A stretch of DNA of 64,000 nt from contig OW240915.1 in assembly GCA_933207985.1 (NCBI GenBank), positions 276,112,477 through 276,176,476 of the forward strand. Reading direction: 5' to 3'. A program made the translations under genes and the position numbers. This stretch comes from Pelobates cultripes. Lineage: Eukaryota; Chordata; Amphibia; Anura; Pelobatidae. The notes under the pieces are model-generated. The model saw only the letters and a program-made list of their open reading frames with translations. It was not told where the DNA came from and did no database searches. Shown here one piece after another: positions 23,121-34,562 of this stretch (position 1 is its first letter; each line of letters begins with the position of its first letter).

Positions 23121-23676
23121 TTAAATTATTACTATAGGCATCAAAACAATTTTGGATTAATGAAGCAGTTTTGGTGTAAAGATACATACCCTCACTGTTT
23201 TGCTGCTCAATTTGCTTTCATTTAGGAGTGAAGCACATTTTGTTTCCGCTTATGCAGCTCTAGCCACACCTCCCATGGCTGTGACTCGCACAATGTGCAT
23301 GATAAAAAATTATTTAATTTTCAATCAAACATTAACTTGCTTTAGAAGTTTTTACTTCTGTTGCTCTGTGAATAGAACTTTAATCACACACAGGAGGCTT
23401 CTGCAGGCTCTAGAAGGCTATTAACAGAGCAGGAGATAAGACGTTCTAAATGAAACAGACAATAAAGATGTTTAAACATTAGATGTCATGTTACAGGAAG
23501 TGTTTAGGAAGACTGTGTAAGTCACATGCAGGGACGTGTGTCAAGGGCTGAATAAACAATATGATTGAATTCCTAAATTGCAAAAAAATAAGCAGTAAGA
23601 CTGCAGGGGCATGATATGTAAACCAAAACTGCTTCATTGAGCTAAATATATTTTGGTTCCTCTAGTGTCCCTTTAA
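23121..23676. mobile_element. ~556-bp TTAA MITE (copy 1 of family also at 51.5 kb)
   Basis: The right end reads CTAGTGTCCCTTTAA and the degenerate left end TTAAATTATTACTATAGGCA; each flanks TTAA. The arms share CAAAAC..AAGCAGTTTTGGTGTA and AACCAAAACTGCTTCATTGA. The centre holds ACAGAGCAGGAGATAAGA. The second half is nearly colinear with 51545-51884. The 74-residue frame at 23200 is not a gene. Confidence 0.85.
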
Positions 23677-23696
23677 TTGTAATATAAAATACAATT

Positions 23697-23880
23697 TTAA
23701 GGGACACTATAAGTATTATAATCACTACAGCTTAAAGGTGTTTAGTGACCCTTGGGCAAAATCACTGTCCCTGCAGCCTCAGAGAAAAGGTACTGTTTCT
23801 GAGAAAACATCCCCTCTACTGGTTATCCCTCTAACAAATTTTGGGTAAGTACAGTAGAGGGGAGTACACTGTCTGGGGTC
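23697..23880 (+). mobile_element. Left half of a second TTAA MITE
   Basis: TTAAGGGACACTATAAG begins only 21 bases after the preceding MITE and continues into CACTACAGCTTAAA and CTGTCCCTGCAGCCTCAG, characteristic of this group. The right terminus is missing. Confidence 0.65.
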
Positions 23881-25164
23881 TGTGAAATATTAAATATTAA
23901 TATATACATATTGACTATAACCTGAAGTTTGACAGAGGTTGGTGATAAAATGGTTAAATTAAAAGTGTCACAATGCTTAGTAGAACACTTTAGATGGGGG
24001 TCTAATTTTTGCATATATATTTGTGTAGTAGAACTGACCTACAGAGGAAAAAAGAAGCAGTAAACAAAAATAATCTATATTTATATATTATATATGATAT
24101 GTTAATTTATTCTCTTCTTTCAAAGTGTAATGACGTAGTACATAGACGTGTGGCGTGTCTACGTTGTAGTCGGGGTGTGGAGACCAGGGGACAGCGAAGC
24201 CGATGGCTGTTGGCGCGCACAACATTGAATAAGGCACTTGCGGGTTGAGAACACTGAAGCCTGTGAGCACTTGAACGCCTGTCGGCACAGTCTGCATTGT
24301 GGGCAGAGCAGAGAGCAGGCAGTATCTGCTGAAAAATTAGACATGTGTATGAAGAGAGAGGAGGGTCAGCACTGACTGGGAGCGGCTTGAATTGAGCCAG
24401 GAACTGAGAAAGTCAGACCAACGTATTAGCATGATAAGTAAGATGTGGTTGAGTAAGCTGACATAATTACATTATCTTGGTCACTAGTACAGCTACAGCA
24501 GCATAGTACTGCAGTAGAACATCAAGAGGAGGCTGAAGAGAGCTTAAATATGCTGGAATGCTGGAAGACATGTGAGATACAAGCAACATTATTAGTGTAA
24601 GTATTGTTGAAGGGATTAGGGGCAATAATATTGTTGGAGGGAAGTGTGCCAGTCTGCAATTATAATAACCCTTGGCAAGCATTGTAGCCCCCTTTATTGC
24701 CCCTATTGCTCATTGATTAAAACATCTGCAGATCCATTTATCTCATTAAGAGGTAAAGACCTTTGTTTTGCTAAATATATCGATCCACAACTGAGCAATC
24801 AGCCTACCTTACTGTGAGAAAAAGATAAGGCAGAAAGTTAAAAGAAGAATCGAAGCAAAACCATGAATTGAAGATTTCTCCTTATTAGAAAGAGGGTAAG
24901 GAAAAAAATTAAAAGGAAATTAAAGATCAAAGAATAAAGGATTAAGTAAATAAGCCCCCTTTAAGGGACACTCTCAGCCAACCCTCCCCTTGGCAATACC
25001 CTCTTTTCAACAAACAGACTTAAGAGGCAAAATAAATTATCCAGAGAAAGCACTATATTTTATATAGAAAAGAAGCATTTTAGGGAAGTAGGTAGAGAAA
25101 ACGGAGAAAAGGATAGAGCAACAGAAATAAAAGAATAAAGCAACAGCAACAAAAGCTATTACAG

Positions 25165-25320
25165 TTATTTAAAAAAAAAAAGAGAAGAGAAGAGAAAAGA
25201 AAAGAAAAAAGGAAAGGCGAAAGAAAAAGAAAAGGAAAAGAGAATGAAAGGAAAGAGAGGAAGAAGGGAAAAAGGAAAAGAGGGAAGAAAAAAGTAAAGG
25301 GAAAAAAGGGGGGAAAACTA
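25165..25320 (+). repeat. Homopurine GA tract in the L1 leader
   Basis: About 150 bases are almost exclusively A and G (AAGAGAAGAGAAAAGAAAAG-type units). A purine/pyrimidine strand asymmetry this long can adopt triplex DNA. The minus-strand frame of Phe, Leu and Ser over it is an artefact of composition. Confidence 0.9.
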
Positions 25321-25423
25321 TAAACGTACAAAGGGAAGAAGCCTTTGATTTTTCAGTTTTTTTTCTGTTTTCCTTCCCTATATAGCTGCCATTACATCCC
25401 TTTGTCTAAGCTCTTGGTAAACA

Positions 25424-27435
25424 ATGGCATCGAAAAAAAAACTCAGAGAACAAGCAAGTCACCAATAAAAGAGATAAGAAGGCAAAATAGACTTGATTCT
25501 ACAAGATGTAGGAGTGTTAAGCAGGACGGTCTACAGCGATAGTGACGGTCCCATGGTCTGATCATGATGCAGTAACATTAGAACTGAACCAACAGTATGT
25601 TAGACAATAACCAGAGTGGAAATTACATGAAAATGTTTTATTATCAGATGTAAATAGAAAGTATATTGCAGAATCCATAGCGCTATATTATAAGGACAAT
25701 AAAGACTGTGGAGTATCCATTGCTACAAAATGGTGTGCATTTACATACATAATCAGAGGACAGCTGATAAAGCTAGAAGCGCAGACGGAAAAAAAAAAGA
25801 GGGGAATCCCTGGCGGAGCTCTATATCGAATTAGCGAAATTAAGCAATACTAATAAGAATCTCCCATCTAAAGAAATAACTGGGAAAATAAAGGAAGTAG
25901 AAACTAAAATCAGTGAGCAGCTAATAAATAAAGCAAATAGAAATCTTCCATTTTTAAAAACAACTTATTACTACAAAGGTAATAAGGCAGACAAATTGCT
26001 ATCGAACAAAGTTAAAATAAGAAGAGCCAATTCAATTATCCATAAAATTATTAGAGATCAAGAGACACTCTTGTCAGCAACAGCTATAGCCCAGGTCTTT
26101 AGAGACTACTATCAGGGATTGTACAACCTACTAATCAGGGATTGTACAAAGTACTAATTCACAAATTGAAGAATATCTCCACAATAAACAATTTCCTTCC
26201 TTGACACTGGACCAACTGACCCAATTAAATAGACCTATAACTGTTCTTTTAGTAGAGGAAATTATAAATAATTTTAAAAGAAATAAGGCCATTGGCCCAG
26301 ATGGTGTTATAGATTTGTTTTACAGACTAAATAAAAACAACCTAAGTCCTAAATTGGCAGAAATGTATAATGGTTTTATGGCTACAGGTGAGGTACTGAA
26401 TGAAATTTTAAAACCTAATATTCCCCCAATATTAAAACAAAACAAAAATCCACATGATATAACAAACTACAGACCAATTGCACTTCTCAATATTGACTGT
26501 AAGATATATGCATCAATATTAGCTAATGGAATCAAGCTTAAAATTTCATAATTGATTTCTGAAGATTAAGTGGGTTTTATACCTGGAAGAATGGCCAGTA
26601 ACCATATAAGGAAAATAATCAATATATAAAAGAATCCATGCCAAAAAATGCCCTTTTTAACATTAGCTTTAGACAGAGAGAAGGCTTTCGATGGGGTCAA
26701 CTGGAAGTTTATTGAAGCAGTTTTAAAGGTATTTGGATTTGAATGAAATATCATTCGGGCTATTCTGGCTTTATACTCGGCTCCTTCGGGTAGAATAGTA
26801 AGGAAAGGCATAAACTCTGACTAGTTTGATATAAAGAATGGCACCCGCCAGGGATGCCCACTTTCACCTCTTCTGTATATCTTGTCAGCTGAGCCCTTTG
26901 CAATGGATGTTTGCAGTAATCAGGAGATTAAGAGCTTTAGGTTTAAAAATGGGAAATAAAAATAAGTTAATATGCAAATGACACCTTACTGACCCTCACA
27001 GACCTTATGAGGTCTATTAAAGAAGTGATGCAATCAATTCAAACATTTAGTAATGTTTCGAACTATAAACTAAATGTGGAAAAGACAGTAGCAATGCCAC
27101 TTTATATAGATGCCCAAGAAGTCAAAGAACTAGACAATAGATTTGGATTTAAATGGGAAAAGAAAAGTTTTAAATATTTAGGGGTCAATATAACTGCATA
27201 TCTCAGCAAGCTAATTGAAGCAAATTTTTTACCTCTATTAAGGTATCTGTTGTCACATATACATTTAGAGAAGTATAAAACACAGCCATGGTATGCACTG
27301 GAAGAAGCCATATTTAAATCCCCATATAAGCTGATCAATGCCTTGTGGGATACAAAGTCTAATCGAAAATACTTTGAAGGAGAAGAACATAGTTTAATGC
27401 TTGATAATCTACTTTCTTCTTTGGTACCTGATTAA
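25424..27435 (+). pseudogene. L1 ORF1 start plus ORF2 endonuclease/RT remnants
   Basis: After the ORF1 start, a stop occurs at codon 15 and coding sequence jumps to ORF2. RT motifs in order: AIGPDGV (26288-26308), NYRPIALLN (26465-26491), VGFIPGR (about 26570), LDREKAFDGVNW (26667-26702, keeping the first catalytic Asp), GTRQGCPLSPLLY (26838-26876), and YAND at 26971-26982 where L1 enzymes have YADD, so one catalytic Asp is changed to Asn. The longest clean frames are 26201-26551 and 27007-27435. It would have made target-primed cDNA in the nucleus; it is inactive now. Confidence 0.85.
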
Positions 27436-27439
27436 AAAA

Positions 27440-28124
27440 CAAATACAGTATAAGACAAATATCAGGGGAAAAGGTGGCGCTAGAGAAAATATCACAGGTA
27501 AACCCAGTGCAGCATACAAAAATCACCAAAGTATATAGTCACTGAATTACATTTACATTCATAAGCTAAAAATGGAGATATGGTGATTGCACACACATTG
27601 GATGATATTCTTGGGTTAAGTAAAAGTTCCCTACGTTCTGTGGGTATAAAAAGCCAACATAGGGTAAAATATCTTTAATACAAATAAAGTAGTAAGTAAC
27701 TTGGAACACTCACAATATTTAGAGCCTTTATGAGTTGGTTCTAAACTATGACAGCAGGTACATCAATTAGATGTAAATATGTAGGTATAGGATCAGGTCC
27801 CTCAGAAGGTGTCAGAAGTCCTCTGTTTAGAAATAAGGAACAAGGTAACCAAATAAATAAAAGGTAAGTACTTTTTATTTAACAAAATAAAATAAATTAG
27901 ATAAAAAAGGCACAACACGTTTTGACCTAGTGCAATAGGTCTTCCTCAGGTGCATGTCTGGCTCTAAATATTGTGAGTGTTCCAAGTTGCTTACTACTTT
28001 ATTTGTGTTAAAGATATATTACCCTATTTTGGCTTTTTATACCCTCAGAACCTAGGGAACTTTTACTTAGCACAAGAATATCATCCAATGTGTGCGCAAT
28101 CACCATATCTCCATTTTTAGCCTA
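27440..28124. mobile_element. Inverted-repeat element inserted in the L1
   Basis: Arms 27562-27726 and 27960-28124 are close inverted copies of about 165 bases (for example TATGGTGATTGCACACACAT against its complement). The 230-base centre contains ACACGTTTTGACCTAGTGCA and TCTTCCTCAGGTGCA, a CTGAGGAAG...AACGTGT pair also seen diverged at 13.6 kb. L1 coding resumes at about 28124. No transposase is encoded and the target duplication is unclear. Confidence 0.75.
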
Positions 28125-28298
28125 CAAATACATTTGAGAAATAAAATATTATCCTCATTACCTCATGGCACAAGCCTTAGATCTTTTCGAAATCTACAAC
28201 AGCTATACAACTTGCCAAAGGAACAGTTATTTAACTACATTAGGGTTAGATATTTCTTGATTGCAACACTTCCAAGGGAAATATACTCAGATTCTTAG
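28124..28298 (+). pseudogene. L1 ORF2 C-terminal fragment
   Basis: The frame reads IHLRNKILSSLPHG, then NLPKEQLFNYIRVRYFL and a stop at 28298. The position after the RT and before the 3' UTR, and residues such as FxYxQxRxF-like spacing, fit the C-terminal region of L1 ORF2 in frogs and fish. Further ORF2 remnants in broken frames extend to about 28880. Confidence 0.6.
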
Positions 28299-29173
28299 TA
28301 ATATTATAATGATAGGAAAGGACTGTAAACTTGCGAGATGTTTAGAAATAATGAAAACTATAAAAAAGCCGATTCACCCCAGACAAACACTGACCTATTA
28401 ATAGCTGGGAAAAAGATCTCCAAATAGATATTACTTTATCGGAGTGGCATGCCTCACTGCAGACAGTATATGCTATGCTACACTTTTTGAAATTATGCAG
28501 AAATGCAGTATAAATTGCTAAATAGATGGTATTTGACACCTACACAAATGGCAAAAATGTCCCAAAAATAAATTTAGTTTTATTGGAGATGTGGGCATTT
28601 GGATGCAAATGAAAGTCATATCTGGTGGGATTGCCCTCTGATACAAACTGGATGGACCGCAATCCTTGCAATCTTAAAATGCCATCCTTATATTTTAATA
28701 AAAAATGCATACTTATCCATATACTTCCAGCCTTCAAAATGTCAATAGCAAGAAATTGAAAATCGGTACGAGTAGAATCCTGGCAATTTATAAAAGAGGT
28801 TGTAAAACATCAGTGGAAGATGGAATAAGGCATTGCATCCAGGTTTTGTGTTAACCCAAAAAAGTATAAGATATGGAATAAGTGGATTGAGATCTTGGAG
28901 GCAACACCATGAATGGTTTACTTATTTTGTCTATTTGCTTTTTTTGTGGAAATATGCTTGATAGAATAGAAAATGCATTCTGAATCCAGGTAGCGGATCC
29001 CCAGAAACTGATAACCTTATGGTCTTCCGAGCTAGTTTTGTCTTTAGATGTTTTGTATGTATTGTATTGTTTGTTGCCAATAGGATTAAGCATATTGACA
29101 CTTTATGCAATGTGAACGTTCACACTTATGACTACCTTTGTATTGTTTATATGTAATTTATTATGAAAACTTT

Positions 29174-29206
29174 AATAAAAAGAAATATATAAAAAAAATT
29201 AAAAAT
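29174..29206 (+). terminator. L1 polyadenylation signal and A-rich tail
   Basis: AATAAA at 29174-29179 is followed by AAGAAATATATAAAAAAAA, the 3' end of the retrotransposed copy. Confidence 0.75.
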
Positions 29207-29544
29207 ATATTCTCTTATTTTTCCTTCTCTTTGTTACTTTTTCTTACTAGATCAGCAAACAAAACATCGAGAAAATGCTACTATCAGTGTCACCTACTGT
29301 AAAATATATACATAATATTTACATTATGGACATGTATTGCACTACACTGATTGGCCATTTTCTTGCCTTTTGGTTTGTCTGATAACTTTTTTTCCCAAAT
29401 CTTTGTTTGTTAACAAAATTCGGCCACCTGCCATGTGGCTAATAACAGCTGACCCACATTTTATTTTTCAGCAGAAGGGATTCGAACAAAAAAAAAAAAG
29501 TTTCACTGTGCACAAGTCTATTTTAAATTTTATCATAATCCAGG
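29207..29544. other. No gene recognised
   Basis: AT-rich sequence; the 85-residue frame at 29337 has no recognisable domain. Confidence 0.5.
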
Positions 29545-29785
29545 TTATGCAAGGTAAATCCAGGAAAAACATTGCAAATGAAGAGGTGAAATAGAAGCAT
29601 TGTTTAATTTCTCCTCTTCTCTTTATGCATTCTCAATGCTAGCAGCCATGTGCAAAGGACCAAGCATATAACATTGATTGACAGGAAGCTAAAATGGAAT
29701 CATCCAGTTGCATGATAAAGAGGTGTGAATTTGTACAATTAATTTTATTTTTCACACTTTACAATACATATTTGCTAAATATAGA
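29545..29785 (+). repeat. Unnamed interspersed repeat, copy 1
   Basis: GAAATAGAAGCATTGTTTAA, CTCTTCT, ATTC..CAATGCTA and AGGAC words occur in the same order at 49260-49450. The two copies are diverged and neither contains an ORF. The family is not identified. Confidence 0.65.
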
Positions 29786-30294
29786 GATAAGGAAACATAA
29801 TATTAAAATCCAGCATCCAAGTGTTAATGTCACACTTTGAGGTGTCTTGACACACATGTATGTCAAGGCAGACTGGTTGAAAACCACCGTACTAGAGGAT
29901 GTTAAATTTCACATATATCTTATATATTTTATACTAGTGAAATTGCTCTTAGCTTTACGTATTACATTTTTTTATGTATTTATTATACAAAATGGAGACA
30001 CAAGCATAGCATCTTTTATTAATTTTCCAGATAGCCACAAAGGGACTGCAAGTAAATGTTACAGAGCATGCACATTGCATTCTTAGTTTCGTCACGTGCC
30101 ATACAATATGTGGACTACATTAAAATTGACATTTCCGGGTGCAACCTAGAGTCAGTATGTTGAAATAACTAGCTAATCCAACAATTTCTTTGTCAGTTGA
30201 GTTTATGCAGAATAGTAAATATGCTATGATCCTTGCTGAAATAATGTCACACATTGGAATTAGAGTGAAAACTTCACTTTACACCACCATTGCA
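29786..30294. other. No gene recognised
   Basis: Ordinary AT-rich DNA without features I can name. Confidence 0.5.
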
Positions 30295-31339
30295 CAGGGC
30301 CGGTGCAAGGATTATTGCCACCCTAGGCAAAAAAGAATTTGCCTTCCCATTTGCTCCACCCACTCATGCAGACTGACATACACTGACCCAAGCAGACTGA
30401 TGCACACACACTGATGAATGCAGACTGATGCGTGCACATACACTGACCCATGCAGACATACACTGTATCAGTGTATGTGTCTGCATGTATCAGTGTGTGT
30501 CAGTGTATGTGTCTGCATGGGCCAGTATGTGTGTCTGCATGACACACACTGACCCATGCAGACACACACTGACCCATGCACACACATACAGACACACATT
30601 GACCTATGCACACACATACAGACACACTGACCCATACAGACACACACTGACCCATTCACACGTATACAGACACACACTGACCCATACAGACAAACAGTGA
30701 CCCATACAGACACACACTGACACATACAGACAAACACTGACCCATACAAACACACACTGACTCATACAGATGAACACTGACCCATACAGGCACACACTGA
30801 CCCATACAGACAAATACTAACCCATACAGACACACACTGACCCATACAGATGAACACTGACCCATACAGACTGACATACACAAACACAAATTCTTCCCAA
30901 ATACACATTCCCCATTGACCCACTGACCTTTCTTCATATTTGACTGCTTGTTATGTATTCTGTGCCGCTTCCCTGTGCCTGGCCTCCTTCACTCCGTGTC
31001 AGCCTCGCCCCTGCTATGCTCCCGCCCACTTGTCCCCACGTATAGGGCAAGGGGCGGGAGTGAGGAATTGAAGTGCCCTTGCGGCAATGGGAGTGCTTGT
31101 AGGGGGCCTGGCTGAGCAGGTAGAAGTGGATGCCACCGGACCTGTGTTACACCGGGCACTAGTCAGCAAACATGTAAGTGTCCATAGTGCTCGGTAACAT
31201 GGCCGGCGGCATGATTTGTAAAATTATTAAAACACTGAGGGGCGGCCAAACGAGCAGAGCAGTAAAGCTCCTGCCGGCGTCCCCCTTTAAGCAGCGCCTA
31301 AGCAGCGCCCTAGTTGGCCTATATTACGCGTCAGCCCTG
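30295..31339. mobile_element. hAT-like nonautonomous element with internal minisatellite
   Basis: The left end is CAGGGCCGGTGCAAGG and the right end, in reverse, CAGGGCTGACGCGT. The flanks are CCATTGCA (30287-30294) and CCGTTGCA (31340-31347), an 8-bp target duplication with one mismatch, which is the hAT hallmark. The interior is a CACACTGACCCATACAGA array followed by a GC-rich 3' part. No transposase is present. Confidence 0.85.
30370..30880 (+). repeat. ~20-bp minisatellite, unit CACACACTGACCCATACAGA
   Basis: The unit is repeated more than 20 times with variants; a short segment at 30470-30535 is in the opposite orientation. The Cys/Val-rich and Thr/His-rich frames on both strands arise from the repeat and are not genes. 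Confidence 0.95.
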
Positions 31340-32090
31340 CCGTTGCACCAGTATTTTAAATGTTTGAGTTCTTGAATTTTATACAAGGAACAGAAAATGA
31401 TTCTCTCCCTTCTGGGGTTGAGAGGATTAAAGAGAAAAAAAAAAAAGCAAAATGAATGCACTCATCGGTACATGAAATATTTTACAGCAATCTTGAATAA
31501 AAAAATAGATATTTGACAAAACAAATCTTTTCCTCGAACATCTCAGATTTTAATGATGCCGCACTAAAGATAACTAAATTTACATTTTTATCTAGTACCT
31601 CGCTCGCTGTCAGTCTAAAAAGCTTTGCAAAATGTATATTTTGAATGACAAAATCAGATGCTAAAAATGTAACCAAATCAAATAAATGTGATGATCATAT
31701 TTGTAAAATCCGACATCAGTATTCCTCATCTGTTGGAATAGATATGTACATTTCTATACTCATCAAACACTTAATAAAGGATGACTCCTGCAGGCAATTT
31801 GCTAAGTATATTTTCATCTAGATATATGTCATTGTAAATCAGGGATATGCAGTTCACAGTTTTTTCAAAAAATAAAAACAACACAAAAATAAAAATAAAA
31901 TGAGATTACCATAAGCTTGGCTTGTCTCATAGATTTACTGATTGCTGGCTTTTGTGAGGTATGTTAAAAAAACACATATGAAAGTATATTAGTTTATACG
32001 TTTCTGCTCAGCTTCCTCTGTATGTGCAATTTTGAAAATGTAAAATTAAGATAAAATTAAAAACGAACACGTGGGTTTAAAATCCTTACT
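31340..32090. other. No gene recognised
   Basis: AT-rich DNA with no repeats or coding similarity that I can name. Confidence 0.5.
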
Positions 32091-32093
32091 TAA

Positions 32094-32516
32094 TACAATC
32101 TATGTATAGTAAATATATATACATACATTGTTAGCAGTAAGGCTGTTCTCCCCGATTCCAAACTTGATCATGTTTTTAATAACGCTGTAGAACCGTGGCT
32201 TGTAACAGCCGCACAAGTTCATACCGGCTCTGAGACAAATAGTAAGCCACGTGTAATGAAAGATGCACATATTGCTAAACTCCTTAGATGGCCCACTGTG
32301 ACCCATCTTTGTGGAATATCCACCCAAGGAGTTTCAAAGCAGTCCTCTATGCTAAAAGTTCTACTAAAACTCAGAGCCGTATGAACGTGTGTGGCTGTTA
32401 CGAGCCGTGGTTCTATAGCATTATTGATAACTTGAGCAAGTTGGAATTCGGGGAGCAAAGCCTTACTGTTACAAACGTATGTATGTATATATTCACTATG
32501 CATAGATTGTGTTAAG
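32094..32516. mobile_element. Foldback element, ~150-base arms
   Basis: The sequence from 32094 (AATCTATGTATAGT) to about 32234 is matched in inverted orientation by 32370-32516 (ending ACTATGCATAGATT). Shared words include AACAGTAAGGCT, CTCCCCGAATTCCAA, GTAACAGCC and GGCTCTGAG. The central part pairs only partly. The 94- and 75-residue frames mirror each other and are artefacts. Confidence 0.8.
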
Positions 32517-32689
32517 TAATGGTTTTTAACCCACAGTTAATTATTAGTTTTATCTTTGTTTTCGTTACTTACCACAGTAACAATCTCAGGGCACATCACA
32601 GAGCCGGGGATCACTTGGCAATGTGTTCACTTTGGGACTACTGTTGCACATATTCCTCTGAGCAACTCATGTTACTGTGGATGGGTGAG

Positions 32690-32820
32690 TACGAATTATC
32701 TGTATGTTTCTGATGAACATTTGTAATGGCAGACTGAAACGTTGTATTTTTTTTTTTTTTTAAGCAATTAAAGTAAAATTTTGTTTATTCAACAGAGTGC
32801 TGTGTCAATATTGGCTTCTG

Positions 32821-32857
<37 letters not shown>

Positions 32858-32868
32858 TTTGTATTAAT
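32690..32868 (+). repeat. Retroelement-like tail plus (TA)n
   Basis: CTGATGAACATTTG...CAGACTGAAACGTTGT precedes a T run and AATTAAAGTAAAATTTTG; then a (TA)15 run lies at 32823-32853. The CTGATGAA/GAAACGTT pair resembles the boxes at 13.6 and 27.9 kb. Confidence 0.45.
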
Positions 32869-33741
32869 TAAAAAATTACAAGATGGAGGTTTTTTAGTTA
32901 CCTCCAATGGCCATGAGAGGATAAGCCCACCTGCCAATGTCAAGGCTAACCCCCCCCAGGTGGGTCCTACCTCTAACCATTCACCTTGCTTCCTTGAGCT
33001 TCTGGCAAAGATCTCTAATGAAACAAAAAGGGGCATTGTTTTATATACACCCCTATTATTAACTCTTAATAGGGAACACATGGGATGGGCGGCTGCATTG
33101 TAACAAGGCTGAATGATACAAAAAATGGATACAAATGCAGAAAGATAAGTCCTGCGCTCACTCCCATCACTGGGCGGCAGCAATGACTACAGTACACATC
33201 AGCCCCAAAATATAGTAAATACCAAAGAAAAACAAGTTACCTGCTCTCTCTCCTTGATCCCTATGTATTGGGGCTGATGTGTACTGTAGTCATTGCTGCC
33301 GCCCAGTGATGGGAGTGAGAGCAGGACTTATCTTTCTGCATTTGTATCCATTTTTTTGTATCACTCAGCCTTGTTACAATGCAGCTGCCCATCCCATGTG
33401 TTCCCTATTAAGGGTTAATATATAGGGGTGTATATAAAAAAATACCCCTTTTTGTCTCATTAGAGATCTTTGCCAGAAGCTCAAGGAAGCAAGGTGAATG
33501 GTTAGAGTTAGGACCCACCTGGGGGGGTTAGCCTTGACATTGGAGGTAACCATTGGAGGTAACTAAAAAACCTCCATTTGTTTAAAAATACATGGGGATT
33601 AAGGAGAGAGTGCACGTAACTTGTTTTTCTTTGGTTTTTACTATATATTGGGGCTGATGTGTACTGTAGTCATTGCTGCCGCCCAGTGATGGGAGTGAGC
33701 GCAGGACTTATCTTTCTGCATTTGTAAAAAATTACAAGATG
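32869..33741. mobile_element. Complex inverted-repeat element flanked by a 17-bp direct repeat
   Basis: TAAAAAATTACAAGATG occurs exactly at 32869-32885 and 33725-33741 and looks like a target duplication. Between them, 32886-33265 is matched in inverted orientation first by 33266-33587 and then, for its outer part, by 33588-33724. The same unit (with TGTACTGTAGTCATTGCTGC) is therefore present once reversed and about 1.4 times forward. The 132-residue minus frame (32785-33183) crosses this and the TA microsatellite and is not a gene. Confidence 0.85.
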
Positions 33742-34560
33742 AACGGTTAATTTCAGAAAATTATACAGAAGACAATGGCAACAGATTATTTAAATGTTTT
33801 ATTGTGTATTATACAATAGACACAAATACAATGCACACAGAACATGTTCTCTATAATAGTTCATTTAAAAACAACTACAGAAACCACTTTACAATCTTTT
33901 TACCTTCTGTGTAAACAAAACTGATATGTCTATCAAGGTTAAAGTCACAGCATTTAACATCATGATGTAATAGTAACCAAGACAGCACCTCTAAACCCTG
34001 CCACAAAAGTTTACAAGAACTTGTGTAATAGGGTCAAAACTGTCAAGAACCCCTAGTTAAAGGTAGCAAAGCCAATAGATATATGATAAAGAGGTCATAG
34101 CCATTACTGTCTAAAGAGCACTTCTTTTTTTATCTGGATATTGTTAGTATTTGTGAAAGAGCTAGCCAAAGCGTTTTCTGAATTACAATAATATAGCAAC
34201 GTGCTCACAGTTGTGTCGTGTTATTTCTGAAAAAATGTAGCTTTTATGTGCTTTTATTAGGTTTTTAAAAAAATATATTTCAATAATACTGCAACTATTG
34301 CTAAGAAAAAAAATGCATTGTTAGACATTGTACTGAACTTCACAATCAAAATATATTTTGGTAAAATAATATTGTTGTTTATTAGGGTCATATCTTAATT
34401 CCATATTAATCATTTTAGCATGATGTTCAACATCTAAAACTTAAAGCAAATGGGTTATTCACTTAACAATAAATTGCAATAAAATGAGGAAAAAACACCT
34501 TTAATATTTAGATGATAATAATTATCTAACTTAAACATGTATTTCTGACGCTATAATGTT
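33742..34560. other. No gene recognised
   Basis: AT-rich DNA with no coding or transposon similarity noted. Confidence 0.5.
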
Positions 34561-34562
34561 AA

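Larger units (their letters stand above)
24120..29206 (+). mobile_element. L1-type LINE, heavily decayed, with internal deletion and insertion
   Basis: In order: a GC-containing then purine-rich leader, an ORF1 start codon at 25424 (ACAATGG, MASKKKLREQ), a jump to the end of the endonuclease domain (SDHDAV near 25556), a reverse transcriptase with many stops, a 0.7-kb foreign insertion (about 27440-28124), the C-terminal ORF2 region and a 3' UTR ending in AATAAA (29174) plus an A-rich tail. Most of ORF1 and the endonuclease are missing between about 25490 and 25540. The 5' boundary is uncertain; 24120 is where composition changes. Confidence 0.75.

Noticed and set aside
25080..25331. Phe-rich minus frame
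   Set aside because: Complement of the homopurine L1 leader tract.
30428..30937. Overlapping Cys-rich and Thr/His-rich frames
   Set aside because: They are produced by the ~20-bp minisatellite.
32785..33183. 132-residue minus frame
   Set aside because: It combines a TA microsatellite with an arm of the inverted-repeat element; no domain.
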